Below, one piece after another: positions 37,911-48,896 of a DNA stretch of 64,000 nucleotides. Position 1 is the first letter of the stretch; each line of letters opens with the position of its first letter. The stretch comes from Margaritifera margaritifera (Eukaryota; Mollusca; Bivalvia; Unionida; Margaritiferidae). The stretch lies in the NCBI GenBank assembly GCA_029931535.1, contig JAQPZY010001301.1, positions 558,001 through 622,000 of the forward strand, in the 5' to 3' direction. Both the position numbers and the translations under genes were made by a program. The notes below the pieces were generated by a model. That model was given only the letters and a program-made list of their open reading frames with translations, was not told where the DNA came from and did no database searches.

Positions 37911-38699
37911 AGTATCCTGATCCGAGTCAGAAGTCATGGCAGAAGGAACTTTAAAGAAATTCATCATCAAGTTATAATCTGCTATTGTTTGGAGCATGCC
38001 TAATTGGATTTCTGGTCATGTGCCATCAGACAGTGTGAAAGAAGCATCAAAAAGTTTCCCAGATGCACACAAAAAACCACTTGGTGGTCAAGATGCAGCC
38101 AAAAACTTTACACAGAGCAATGCATGGCCAGACTTCATTTAGATTATTTGTGCATTATAGATTTCTATTTGTGGATGTTCAGGTTTCATTGTACGAGTTC
38201 TCGCATGTAGCCAATTTCAAATTGATTAACAGGTGGTTATTTTGTCTGATTAGCACACTCATGTGGCCTGGCAGCATCACTGTGTTCCATAGTTTTAAGA
38301 GACTTAACAGTGAAATACAGGTCCAGATTCCCACCATTATCCCTGCCTAGGATGTTCTGGAGTCCACAGCAGGAGGATTGAGAAAACAATCAGGCAAATG
38401 GATTCTGTAGATGGAGATGAAAACCAGGGTCCACAGCAGAGGCCACTCCTTCTGCTGTCTGGCTGCCTCTTGATCTTGTGACAACTACTGTGCTAACTCC
38501 TTAACAATTGCTAAGTGGGGGTGCAACAGAAGATCCAGTTTGGCCCCCCCCCCCCTCGCCTCTTCAAACTGGAGAGAATTCTAGTGTTTGAAGACCCCAA
38601 AGGCCTTTACATAGATCTGGTGAATCTGCCTCAGTCAACATTGTCAAATGTTGAAACTCCTCCAAAGGGTAAGAACCCTACACAACTGAGTCCTCCTGT

Positions 38700-38900
38700 A
38701 TAGTAGAATTGAGATTTTATTGTCCTGTTCGCACACATGGGGTGAGACAGGACAATTCCTTCCATTCTCCCTTTTTGGAGAAGGAGACTATATGATTGAG
38801 AGTACATCGTCCCGTCTCGACTCATGGGGTGAGACAGGATTATCCAGTTCTTTCTCTCTCCTTGGAGCAGGGGACTGATGATACCCTCTTAATGCAGGAG
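38700..38900. repeat. duplicated ~85-bp blocks at the DIRS-type 5' region
   Basis: Two direct copies contain 'catggggtgagacaggacaa' and 'catggggtgagacaggatta', each followed by a pyrimidine-rich block and 'ggag.agg.gact.tatgat'. They probably belong to the 5' untranslated region of the element. Confidence 0.7.
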
Positions 38901-38973
38901 AAAAGTGGTAGCCTCCCTTCTTTTTTTTCAGTAACGAGTGGGGGATGGGAACCATGGGAAACTAATCCATGGT

Positions 38974-40082
38974 CAGGGCTTGAAATTAACATTAAACTGC
39001 TCCGGAGGGTTAGTAATTTTGCTGACAGATCACTAAAACCCACTAATCTGTTGGAGCAGTGAAAATTACCACCGGTCAATATCATAACAGTTAAGAAGTG
39101 CTTGTGAGTCTGCATTCCCTTTAGTGGTTAACTGATCTGTTTATTGTGTTAATTGAGTACCTACCAACATCCTGCACTTGACGAGATACAATAAATGCTC
39201 GCGACACAAAAAAACAGGTGTTAAACCACTCATCCTCTCATTAAGTAAATTAGTATGATTACCGTCAAAACAGTCTTTGCACACATGGCACTAGTCTTGT
39301 CTACTGCCCTCAAGCACTGATTTTATTACTGATAATAACAAAAGGTATAAGGTATCAGGCTAGTATTGAACAATCATAAAAGGTTGCACTCAACGAATAA
39401 TCCAGAATTATACCGAGCAATGTGTTTAAATCGTTGTTGATAAACATTCAATGCATTCCAGAGTGACAATTGTAAACATATGGAAGTATCTGCAAGGTGC
39501 AGAGCTGCCACCAAAATGGCAGAAATTAAATGATGTTTTTCTTAGCTGTGGAGATGTCATCCAGGAGTAAGGCCAGCAACTTGCCAACATTTTAGCACTG
39601 ATGAACCTCATTCTGACTCTACCCATGCAATCTGCTGATGCTGAATGGGAGTTGGGTGAAATGAAAATGGTGAAATCAGTTTTTTGAAGTTCACTAGGAC
39701 CAGATGCATTATCAGATCTAATTGATGGTGCTCCTTAATTGAACAGACATCAAGGTTTATAATCCAAGAGATGCCATCAAGTTGTGGCATGCTGCTGGGC
39801 CAAGAAACAGACAGCCAGAGATTATACCTTATGGACCTAGATCTGATAATGAATCAAATGCAGAAAATGAACAATAACTTTCAACTTTTTGTGAGTCTTG
39901 TTGGTGAAATACAGTTGTTATTGTTTTGAGTTGATATTACTGAATAATATATGTTGGATTGCAAACTGAACTGGCTTCTGTTTGAATTTAGCAGGATCAG
40001 TGAAATTTAGGCAGGATCAGTAAAAGTTTTATTTTGGTGATCCTGTTGGTTAATGAAAAACAAAAGCTAATTTCATGCCTTG
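38974..40082 (+). mobile_element. short hAT derivative
   Basis: The left end is cagggcttgaaattaac and the right end, reverse-complemented, is caaggcatgaaattagc. No exact 8-bp flanking duplication was found; only ATGGT is shared. The element carries the C-terminal end of a hAT transposase on the plus strand, so it appears to be an internally deleted copy. Confidence 0.65.
39440..39870 (+). pseudogene. hAT transposase C-terminal remnant
   Basis: Plus-strand fragments read TIWKYLQGAELPPKWQKL, then LTLPMQSADAEW and GEMKMVKS near 39600-39670. In shifted frames they are followed by a LSDL region and by DAIKLWHAAGPRNRQ near 39770. The 'P.QSADAE' plus 'MK..K' pattern is the hAT dimerisation region, but the usual Arg-Gly/Phe-Ser after ADAE is replaced. 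Several stops are present. Confidence 0.65.
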
Positions 40083-41635
40083 TATGGTGCCATATGGGGG
40101 GGGGGGTACACTGCAGATTCACCACCAGACAGTGCAAACTCCCAACCTAGACAAAGTGGGCCAAGAGGGGGGGGGGGGGAGGGTTTGATTGTATCCCAGT
40201 GATCAAAGTCTGGTGCATGGCTAGATGAACAGTGACTAGTGTCTAAACCTGGCGCCCAGTGATAGACACTCTGTGACTGGTACTTGTCATGTTATCCGGT
40301 GACTGGTAGCTGGTCATCTGCCGATTACTGGTCAGGCAACAGAGACTGATTATGGAGTTTCTATCCTGGGAACTTGACTGTGATGGATGAGATCCCCTCA
40401 ATTTATACATAGGTCTACTCTAGGAAGAAGATGCCTGTACTTTCATAGCACTGGAGAAGTAGAATTAGCACAGGTGTTGGAAACTTCTTCACACTGGAAA
40501 AAATGCCATGGATCCCCCCCCCCCATGCACTTAGAAGAGGTGACAACTTCCTAAAACAGAAAAGTACCACTGACCCCTCTTGAGAATGGATGGGGTCCTC
40601 CTTTCAAGAAGCTGAGGATACAACTCCCTTCCTCCTGCCTCTATTGGAGTGGCAACTTTCTGTAAATCCCAGACCTCATCTGATCATAAGGCACAGAAAG
40701 GACATTTGTCCATGTCACCAAGCAGGTGCGGTGTGTCCCAAGCAGCCTTCTTATTATGGCTGCATTTGCCAATTTGTTGTGACATAATTAAAGGCTGAAA
40801 CAAAAAACACACAAAAATGTAAAATATTTATGGCCGGTAATATCTATCCTAACACCAGTTGCTAAAATGGGGATAAAATATAAAGAACTACCGATTCACT
40901 AGTGAGTGCACAAAAACCCTCCAAATTTGAGAAAAGGGACACACATGAAGGTAAAATATGCAAGGACTGGGGAGAAAATGTTGAATGCAAGATAAAAATG
41001 TATACAACTGATGGCAATTGTGCCAAAAGACATTGTAAATGGTGAAAATCAATAAGCCCCAGTGATAACTGATAACCACAGAAAGTTGAGGAAAGAAGGA
41101 TGATATTCTAAATAATGGAAGTAACATGTAACTAAGGCATCATTTTGTGATCATATTGTTTTTGTTCCAAGACCTCCAATTACTAATTGGAAAAAGGAAT
41201 TCATCTTGGACTGGGGACTAGTGGCAGGAAAAGACAGCAATGTAATAACAGCAGATATTGTATTACTATTAAAACTGGTTCTCAAAAGCCAAGAACTAAA
41301 GTAAAATAAAAATATATGTAGGCAGAGATAACAGAACAAAATTGAATCAATGTTATGGAATAAAAGACAACCCAAGAGTTGGCTTGAATAATCTCTACAA
41401 ATTCACTGACCCAGTCAGGCAAGTACTAACAATAAACTCGTACTCCACAAGCAATTATAGCAATATAAAAGCTGATCATGTTAATAGCCTAAATTAGACC
41501 ATTTGAAAGTTTTTCCACAAAATTTGTCTGTGATCCTTCTAATGCCAGTTATAAGTAATTCAGAACTGAGACCAGTCTGCTGACCCTCTAGTAAACATGT
41601 ATTAGCAGCAATGATTCCAGCAATAACATTTTGGA
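40083..41635. other. intron sequence with no recognised gene
   Basis: It holds G and C homopolymer runs (40097, 40167, 40516) and otherwise AT-rich sequence. No splice-bounded frame or repeat structure was identified. Confidence 0.4.
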
Positions 41636-41639
41636 CTTC

Positions 41640-42060
41640 CACTCCCTACAATTAGGAAATTTTTGTATCATAAATAAGTATTTGTTTTTTTTTTAATTTT
41701 AAACACAAAGGCTTTAAGTTTCTATCCTCCTATCCCTAATTATTCATGGAATTTTTGTTGGAGTTTATTTTCAGATGTCCATTTATAGCAGATTACAAAA
41801 TTAATCTTATAAGGTCTGTGTATAGTGTAAATCAAAATCAGTTATATTTTTTTGTCCTTGTTTTTTGGCGAAGTTGCCTTTTTATAAATAGTAGCAGTAG
41901 AAGTTAATGCTGCTGTTCAGCGTTGTTATGCTCTTTGGTATAAAAACAACTTTTTTTTATAACAAGTCCTTAATATGAAACAAATTGATCTGTTTATTCA
42001 TCTTACATAATATAAACTTAGGCTATATTATACTATTATGTATGTTACTGACGTGATAGT
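41640..42060 (+). repeat. dispersed repeat family D, left part of one copy
   Basis: Blocks 'cagatgtccatttatagca', 'aatagtagcagtagaagtta' and 'ataacaagtccttaatatg' recur at 48750-48895 and 50200-50375. A further block of the family lies at 44160-44265 here ('cttctggggccgcc') and at 50395-50480 there. Each copy is interrupted by other insertions. Confidence 0.65.
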
Positions 42061-42413
42061 CATAATCATATGGCACCTTAAGTTAGTTTCACATCAAATT
42101 AAAGTTCAGTACTGATAGATACATACATGCCATATTCCCAGACAGTGTTGGGGGGTTTTGGAGACTCAAAAAGTGTGTTTTGGGGTCCCAAGGGGGGTCA
42201 GTGTGCGTGACTAAGGGTGGCCAGTGCGCATGCCCCCCCCCAAAAAAAAACGCCATCCAAATGAGAATAAGCTATCTTTTCAAATCAGCCTATAGCAAAT
42301 GACTGGAAATTCAAATCTGAATAAAAGAAAATACCATCTGTTTCCTCTGAAGCATTTAATATACTTACAAACAAAAAAATGGTAGACTTAGCAATGTCAA
42401 ATAATATCACCTG

Positions 42414-42792
42414 CATAGGTCTGTAAAATGATCTGCTACTGAAAATGGCAGATTGTGCTCAGCAATGAAATTGCAGAAAAGTACTTCAGCTCTAGTTACA
42501 TTGTCTGTCGACGACTGTTTAAACAAACTATTTAATTTGGGTATCGAGCTCTGCATTTTTGCAGTGTCACGATGCTGGGTGGTGTTGCTATGTCGACGAA
42601 TGTCATACACTCCAGAATGACTAATGTCAATATGGTGGCTGCAATATGTGCACAGAATAAAATGTTCCCCCTTGATGCTGCGCTTCACAAAGTCAAACTC
42701 CATCAACCAGGAGTTCTGGAATTTTTTTTGCTGGGCTTTGCTGGCTTCGGAGATGGCTCCATATTTCCTGAATCACTACTACGTTTCGACAT
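42414..42792 (-). pseudogene. zinc-finger N-terminal fragment of a transposon-derived protein
   Basis: The minus-strand start at 42792 gives MSKRSSDSGNMEPSPKPAKP. One frame change in an eight-A run near 42722 leads into SWLMEFDFVKRSIKGEHFIL, then CTYCSHHIDISHSGVYDIRR with a downstream His, a C-x2-C...H type finger, and LFKQSSTDNVTRAEVLF. The finger and its context resemble the N-terminal domain of a widespread class of hAT-like transposon proteins in animals. Similarity stops at AG|GTGATA near 42417, which could be a donor or a deletion edge. The single homopolymer shift could also be a sequencing error. No catalytic part was found nearby. Confidence 0.5.
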
Positions 42793-42844
42793 TTTTCCTT
42801 CGAAAATGAATCACACTTGTACACTTTTCCATTTTATATATGAA

Positions 42845-42975
42845 GTAAAAATCTGACTTCCAAGAAACGTTGCCGCTGATCACAACCTTTAAAAAAGATG
42901 GCGTCAACATTCTCAAAGAAACGGTGCCGCTGATCACAAACTTTAATACAGATGGCTTCAACATTCTCATTCAAT
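42845..42975. repeat. two-copy tandem repeat, about 52 bp
   Basis: The 'gccgctgatcacaa.ctttaa' block followed by 'agatggcgtcaacattctca' is present twice in a row, with a few differences. Confidence 0.9.
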
Positions 42976-42999
42976 GCAATCAGTTTGTTCTTCAACACG

Positions 43000-44150
43000 C
43001 ATCTCTTTGATGTACTAAACTTTAAATTGGGTTGTTCCACTTAATGTACTTTACCTATGCAAATTAGCTTAATGGGCTCTCCCGCAGCAGTGCTCAAAAA
43101 AATTTGACACGACACATCACCCTAGCTATTGTGAGCCAATTAAGTAAATCTCTGAAAGATGGCTGTTTATCTCTGACTGCCTTACCTTTTAATTGCCTCT
43201 AAAACAGGTGTATAAACCGGCCCCGAGGATAGTTTTACATGAGCTTTGAGCAGTACTGTTTACTTTTTATATATACCACAGATTACGGGGATATATAATA
43301 CATGTAGTGATCAAGAAATATACGTTTTTTATTTGCTTTTTTTTTCTTTTTTGGGGTGGAAATTTTTTGTTGTTGCTAAGATTGCTGAAAATCGTGTTTT
43401 TTTAAACATGATCGTGTCGAGGGGTTTGGGAGTCCAAAACCGTGTTTTTCGCATGACACGTCGTGTTATGGCAAACATGTGGATATTAACATTCAGCATA
43501 TTTACCAAGCAAACCTAAATCTACAAACTAAATTATTTAACGCTATTAAAAAATGTTTTCTTTTTAATAAAAAAGAACGAAATAGAATGTGATAAAAAAC
43601 ATGATTTGGTTTATTTGATGTCAAGAGTCATGTAGCATTTCAGACTAGACCATGTGACTTCAAGCATACCTTGGCAGATGAATCCAGGTCCATTATTAAT
43701 AAAATTAATAATTTGATCCAATATTTCATCCTACAGACCTATGAAAAGGGGATTCCTGTTATGGAAATTGTACCCAATTTTCGACTGCAACCTAATTTTG
43801 AGGTTGTCATTTTATGCTATACAATAACTATGGTAAATAAAAATAAGAACAGTTTTTATATTTTTATAAACTTTTAATAATATTTCATCAGTATTTTAAT
43901 CACCTGACATGAAAATATGCAAAAACAGAAGTTCAAAGTGAATTTCACCCTGTTCTTGCTGTAAAGAGGTAATTTCACCAAAATATCTGAGTCCTGCTTG
44001 GACCTGACTTATTATGCTTAAATACAAATAAAAGCAATGCCAAGCATTTGTATGATTAAGATGACTTCCAGTTAGGAAAAGGTAAAATTATGGTTCCAAT
44101 CTAGCAACACATTACAAATATGAATGGAATGAGGGAAAAGTTCTGGCAAG
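43000..44150. other. intron sequence with no recognised gene
   Basis: AT-rich sequence without supported features. A 13-nt AG...GT interval near 43185 does not preserve the phase pattern of the RING gene. Confidence 0.4.
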
Positions 44151-44392
44151 CAAGATTTACTATTTTTCCAGTGGGATACTTCAAAATAAAACTTCTGGGG
44201 CCGCCAATGAAAACTGAAGCCGCCATGCAGCCCTAATTATATAAAGCAGAATCATTTTTTATAAGTATGTAGTAAAGGGTGACAACAAAGTGCTAGTAAA
44301 AGCTTGATAAAAACTACTGGAAAACAAACTTCTGGTAGAAATTACAGACTCTTAAGTTGGCAATATTCTTGACACAATATCCTTTTCATTAA

Positions 44393-45428
44393 CTCATTAA
44401 CCCCTGAGCCAAACAGCTAGGTATTCCCCTACAGCATACTTGCAGAGGGATCACCTAGAGCAGCGTTAGCCTTACCAGTAGCTGTATCCCTGAGACTCAC
44501 TGACAGTACTTGACTTGCTGATTTTTACAGAGGGGGCTACTTGAAAAAAATTAGTTATTTTTTGCTTTGTATTCCTTGAGTTAAGCTAAAGTTTGGCACA
44601 GCTGTTCTCAATAAAATTATGTAGATAATGGTATAAATTTCATGTAGCATGCAGAAATAAAACTCATCCATAAAGGAAAAAAAAAAATTATTTACTTACC
44701 AATTTGCTTCTTTTGTCATTAAAAATCCATAAAATCCATTATGAATTCACATTGAATAATTAAAACCTTCAACACATGAAATAATTCACAGAAATTCCAT
44801 TTGTCATCTCTCTAACAAACTTTAACCTCGTGTGAAAACTACATAAATTACTCACACTTTACTTACCTTTCTTCCTTAGAATTCTCCACTAAACATTTAA
44901 AAACTAATGAAACACTTTGAACAAACTCTGAATTATGTACACTCATGCTAACTAAATTCATTTTCCCAAACACAAGCAAGTCTTTAATTACCGATTCTTC
45001 AAAAGATCTACAAGATATGGTTTAATCCACACATAAATGAATATATCTCCATCAGAGTCTGTCAGGTATGTTTCTACTTCCAGTGCCTGATTTTTGTCAT
45101 TTTGCATCAATTTCAAATCTAAATAACTCCACCATTTCAAGCGCTTTCGAAGTCAATTTTTTTTCCCTTTGTGCTACAATGTTTCCTCTATCTATGTAAG
45201 CTTAAATTTGATTGGTTAAACTGCCTGCATAATTAGGAAATAGTCTGGAATCAACCAATGGTTTGTGCCACTTTAACTCGTCGTGCGGGATACAGGCCTA
45301 GACTAATACTGCCACTCAAACGAGGCACCTGGGATTCAAGCAAGGTAAACTGCACCACGTTAACGTGGCACTCGGGAGATGAAGGAAGCAAAGTGCAACG
45401 AGTTATTGTGGTGGCAGAGGTTAATGAG
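44393..45428. mobile_element. piggyBac-like non-autonomous element
   Basis: TTAA is present on both sides (44389-44392 and 45429-45432). Inverted ends ctcattaacccctgag on the left and, reverse-complemented, ctcattaacctctgcc on the right follow directly. TTAA targets are the hallmark of piggyBac-type transposition; Kolobok elements also use TTAA and are the alternative. No transposase was recognised in 1,036 bp. It lies about 200 bp downstream of the RING exon, inside the intron. Confidence 0.7.
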
Positions 45429-45634
45429 TTAAAGATAACCACCAGTCAGCCATGAATCAGCAGTCGCCTTATCAGGTGAGTGATTGGAAAATTCACTCAA
45501 ATGCCAGAAATTTTCTCTCTCCATTTCAAACTGAGCAAATGAATTTTCAACCCCTGATACCCACTTGACAAGACAGGTAGTGATACAAAATATACAGAGT
45601 AGGTTTCCAGTTAAGGACTACTATACTACTTTAC

Positions 45635-45842
45635 CAATAAAGGAATCAAACTGCCGATCCTGGATCAGAGTGGAATGAAGCAGTTGGTTGTTGCAGCATG
45701 GACAAGTCGTACTATTACCCAGCCATTGCTGAATACAACCTAAGCAGTATCTGTGTCCACAACTTGTTGTAGCTGTTTCCCGCAAATCACCATGGCAAAT
45801 AGAACAAATGAAGAAATCTTGAATTGTCTCTGTTGGTGGCAT
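45635..45842 (-). CDS. RING-finger exon of a putative E3 ubiquitin ligase
   Basis: On the minus strand ATG at 45842 follows directly after the acceptor catatttcag. The exon runs 208 nt to the donor gtaaagtagt, giving 69 codons plus one base. Residues 13-50 form a complete C3HC4 RING: C13, C16, C28, H30, C33, C36, C47 and C50, with Ile15 and Trp40 in the positions that usually contact the E2 enzyme. The peptide starts MPPTETIQDFFICSICHGDL. RING domains transfer ubiquitin from an E2 to a substrate. The catalytic role is inferred from the intact zinc ligands. The 5' untranslated exon must lie to the right and was not found. Reading past the donor gives only a few residues before a stop, which supports the splice. 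Confidence 0.9.
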
Positions 45843-46640
45843 CTGAAATATGTAGTATCAGAATGATCTTAGCAACGAAGGTTTGGAGGCAGGAATGAGG
45901 CACCACACAGACACACACACACAATAGCATTATTTTTCCTTTGAGAGAAAGAGGCCACCACTAAGAGAAAGAACTGACCCTACCACATTATTTAAGATTT
46001 TTTACTTCCTCCTAAATCACAAGGATATTATTTTTATATTTCTTAAAATTTGTTTATTAAAGTTTTGACCCATGATGGTGCTGACATTCATGACATTAAT
46101 ATTAACCTATAAATTTCATAAAATTTGGCCCTTTTTTAATATTATGATGTTTACAATTTTAATTTGACAAAAATAGTCATAAATCCTCAACATGAGTCCC
46201 TGTGATCAACATCAGCCTCTCTAGTCTAACAATGTAAGATGTCGATCCTATTATGATGGGAGGGGAGCAGTTGAACATCATACTGCCATAAAAAACAGTA
46301 CTATGTAACTCTGTGCCAACTGTGTTGACAGGTTAACTAGAGGCCAAATTTTCAAGAATATCTCATGTAGTTGGTAGCCCATATTGACTGTGCTGCACAG
46401 CCTAGAGTCTAACTGCTTTATCTGCACTATACTGACTCGGATCTTTTTTACCTTATCAAAGTAAATCAATCTGTTGAGTTTTTCAAACTCTATTGCTAAA
46501 CTAGGAGTGCATTTTTTAAGGAAACAAATGTGTCTGATCACATTCGGCTGATGTGATTAGACATATTCATTTTGTTGTTTGTTCAAACAAATTCAGCATT
46601 CCTTGGCTACCATTGCTTTTCAACCTTTTTATCTTTCTTT
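45843..46640. other. upstream region or 5' intron of the RING gene
   Basis: A short CA repeat lies at 45908-45923. No promoter element or untranslated exon can be assigned. Because a splice acceptor abuts the ATG, a noncoding first exon should lie here or further right. Confidence 0.4.
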
Positions 46641-46811
46641 TATTCCATCTTTTATATGCGCCTGATGTTTTCCATGAAGGGAACTTTCTTGTGCCAAAGA
46701 TGAAAAATTAGGGCCATTGGCACAAGGGTGCAGCCTAAAATGAAACCTGTAAGCAATTCTCTAATAAGATTCCACTCGAAAGTTGTTATGTACTTCTGAA
46801 AGTGGGACAGG
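46640..46811. repeat. dispersed repeat interrupted by a Tigger-like element
   Basis: 46670-46740 matches 33640-33720. The last 35 bp, ending 'cttctgaaagtgggacagg', match inverted sequence near 62340-62370 and continue at 48617 after the nested element. Confidence 0.7.
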
Positions 46812-46813
46812 TA

Positions 46814-48616
46814 CAGTAGAACCCCGCTATTGCACGCTTCGTTATAGCATGAATTTGGATATAACACGATCGTGGCATGGCTCCCGAAATTTCATCCATT
46901 CGTACACGAAAAAAAATTTGGGGAAGAGATCATGTATGAATTCGGATATAATATGATCGTGGCATGGCTACCGAAATTTTACAATAATTTCGCCAATTTC
47001 TTGAACTACTGCAAAGTTTTGTGCCAAAATGAACAATAGTTTGATTTAATAATTTGGCAAGCTGTATTGTATTCTTGAAGAAAAAGTGTCTTATGATTGC
47101 ATCTTTCTTTATATGAATAAAGATGCTGAACATTTCTATTTGTGAATGTTCATTTCAAATGTGTCATTAGTCAATCAATGCACTTTGATCTTAGTTTATT
47201 TTTGAAAGATGTCAGCTCATTTTAAAGCTGATATGTGTTAATCTTATTATTACTGATACATGAACAATAAAGTCATTAAGTCTTCTTTGTGTTTGTCTTC
47301 AATACATTCTGTGTACAATCGTTGCTCAAACAATAGCCGACATATGTTTGCTCATTCAACTGCATACACAGCCAAGCACCAAACAATGCTTTGGTTGATA
47401 AAAGATTCGCACCTGAATTTATAAATCAATTAATTTAAGTCATTGACAATCATCAAAGTCAATCTCAAAGCTAAAGGTTGTTCAAACCATGCGGCAGTGA
47501 TTTATAAAACATCAAAGAAACGAAAGCCGCTAACGCGCACTTGTGGCTTGGCGGTGTTGTTAGACAATTGCTACGCAATCAGTTGACCAGTGAATAATAT
47601 TGTACATTCCCTATAAAAATGACCTCATTGTTGATTAACAATTATTCTTGCCGTAGTCGTTCAAACAAATAGGTGTCAGAGTTTTAATTAGTAGTTATTT
47701 ACAATGGATAACAGTACACGGCAACATAAAGCTTTTACTGTTAAAGACAAGCTTGAAGCCATGGACAGGATTAAGTCCGGTGTTTCCACAAGTCAGATTT
47801 AATTCCCAAGTGATATTTCCCAAGTTATCTGCCAGTGCACATGGGCCGATAAGCCTTTGGCTTGTAAAAGCACTAACTTTGTTTTCAAGTTGTTTTCCCA
47901 CGTGTCAAACCTTTGATTAAGCCGCGAGTTTCATACTTGTTCAGTGCCAAGTAACAGAGGGGGGTTATTTGAACTCCCTGTGATCTTGCCGCACAACTGA
48001 CATGTGTCCAGTTGCATCCTTTAATAGATTTCTGACTTCATGATCAAAGTGTTACATGCAGAGCCCAAGCTCAGTCTCTGCATAAGCACCCGCATACGAC
48101 AGTAAAGCTGAGTCGGACGTGATTTACGATGACTAGACGACGACGATTTACAATGATGTAGGATTTCAGAACTTTATCAGACAATGATATTATACTTCTG
48201 TGTGCATATTTTCGATAGAATTATTATGGACTCACTCCTACGCATGCCATGAGATCGGGTGGTGAGTACACGTGTTGATCCTTTAACTATTCATGCTATA
48301 CAATAGACATGTACATATAAATGTACCAATGCATGGTTCTCTGAATAAAGTAAAATATTATATGTGCAATCTCTGTTTTCACTGCATGTGTATTTCTCGT
48401 TTAATATGCATTGATTTAAGATGGTAACTGTGCCAATGAAGCACGTTGTTTTGAGCCCACAATTTACCCCCCCCCCAACCCATTTTTTTTGGTGCATGCA
48501 TTATTTTCTTCAGCTAAATGACTTGGTTTTGTCTAGGTTGGTTACAGCAGAGTTCGGGACATAGCACGATCTCGTTTTGTGGACCCCGACCATAGTGTTA
48601 TAGCGGGGTCCTACTG
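46814..48616 (+). mobile_element. Tigger/pogo-like element with transposase remnant
   Basis: The ends cagtagaaccccgctattgc and, reverse-complemented from the right, cagtaggaccccgctataac are flanked by TA (46812-46813, 48617-48618). It contains the first 32 codons of a pogo-type transposase and otherwise degenerate sequence related to 3560-4100 and 18715-19015. The empty target survives at 62330-62350. Confidence 0.85.
47704..47802 (+). pseudogene. pogo/Tigger transposase N-terminal remnant
   Basis: The frame opens MDNSTRQHKAFTVKDKLEAM, continues DRIKSGVSTSQI, and then meets TAA. The 'FTVK.KLEA...I..G.S.SQI' pattern is the first helix-turn-helix of the pogo/CENP-B-like DNA-binding domain. In a live element it would bind the inverted ends. 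Only this N-terminal helix pair is readable, and the DDE catalytic domain is absent. Confidence 0.7.
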
Positions 48617-48619
48617 TAT

Positions 48620-48895
48620 AAGGTGAAATTGTTTGCATTTGCAACATGCACAATGGAGAGAATGTTGGCATATCTTCATGCAACTTTCATATAGTGTGAC
48701 TGAAATTTCTTTCAGGGATGATTTCAACAATAAAATTTTGGAGCCCCCATCCCTGGAATTGGGAATTTTTCATCGCAAAACAAGTATTTTGGGGAAATTT
48801 TTTAACACATAGGCTTATGGTCTCTAACCTCCTAAACCTCTTCACTCATAATTTTTGTTGCAATTGATTTTCAGATGTCCCTTTATAGCATATGG
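48620..48895. repeat. dispersed repeat family D, second copy, left part
   Basis: It continues the repeat interrupted at 46811 ('taaggtgaaattgtttgcat') and then matches 41640-41800 up to 'tttatagca', where the hAT-like element at 48897 begins. It resumes at 50150. Confidence 0.65.
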
Positions 48896-48896
48896 C

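Larger units (their letters stand above)
34821..38900 (-). mobile_element. decayed DIRS-type tyrosine-recombinase retroelement
   Basis: Read on the minus strand, the order is: a 5' region with duplicated ~85-bp blocks (38700-38900, each with 'ctcaccccatg'), a gag-like region, reverse transcriptase, RNase H-like sequence, then tyrosine recombinase. This layout, with a recombinase instead of an integrase, defines DIRS-type elements. All parts carry stops and frameshifts. It occupies the intron between the RING exon and the 27-nt exon, in the same orientation as the gene. The outer limits are estimates. Confidence 0.7.

Noticed and set aside
44876..44897. 22-nt AG...GTAAGT interval (with 10-nt near 44703 and 13-nt near 43185) as extra RING-gene micro-exons
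   Set aside because: Together they would restore phase, but the first two lie inside the piggyBac-like element and none individually fits the phase 1-1 pattern.
45452..45475. Plus-strand ATG followed by MNQQSPYQ and a gtgagt donor
   Set aside because: Only eight codons, no second exon, and it lies at the edge of a transposon within the minus-strand gene.
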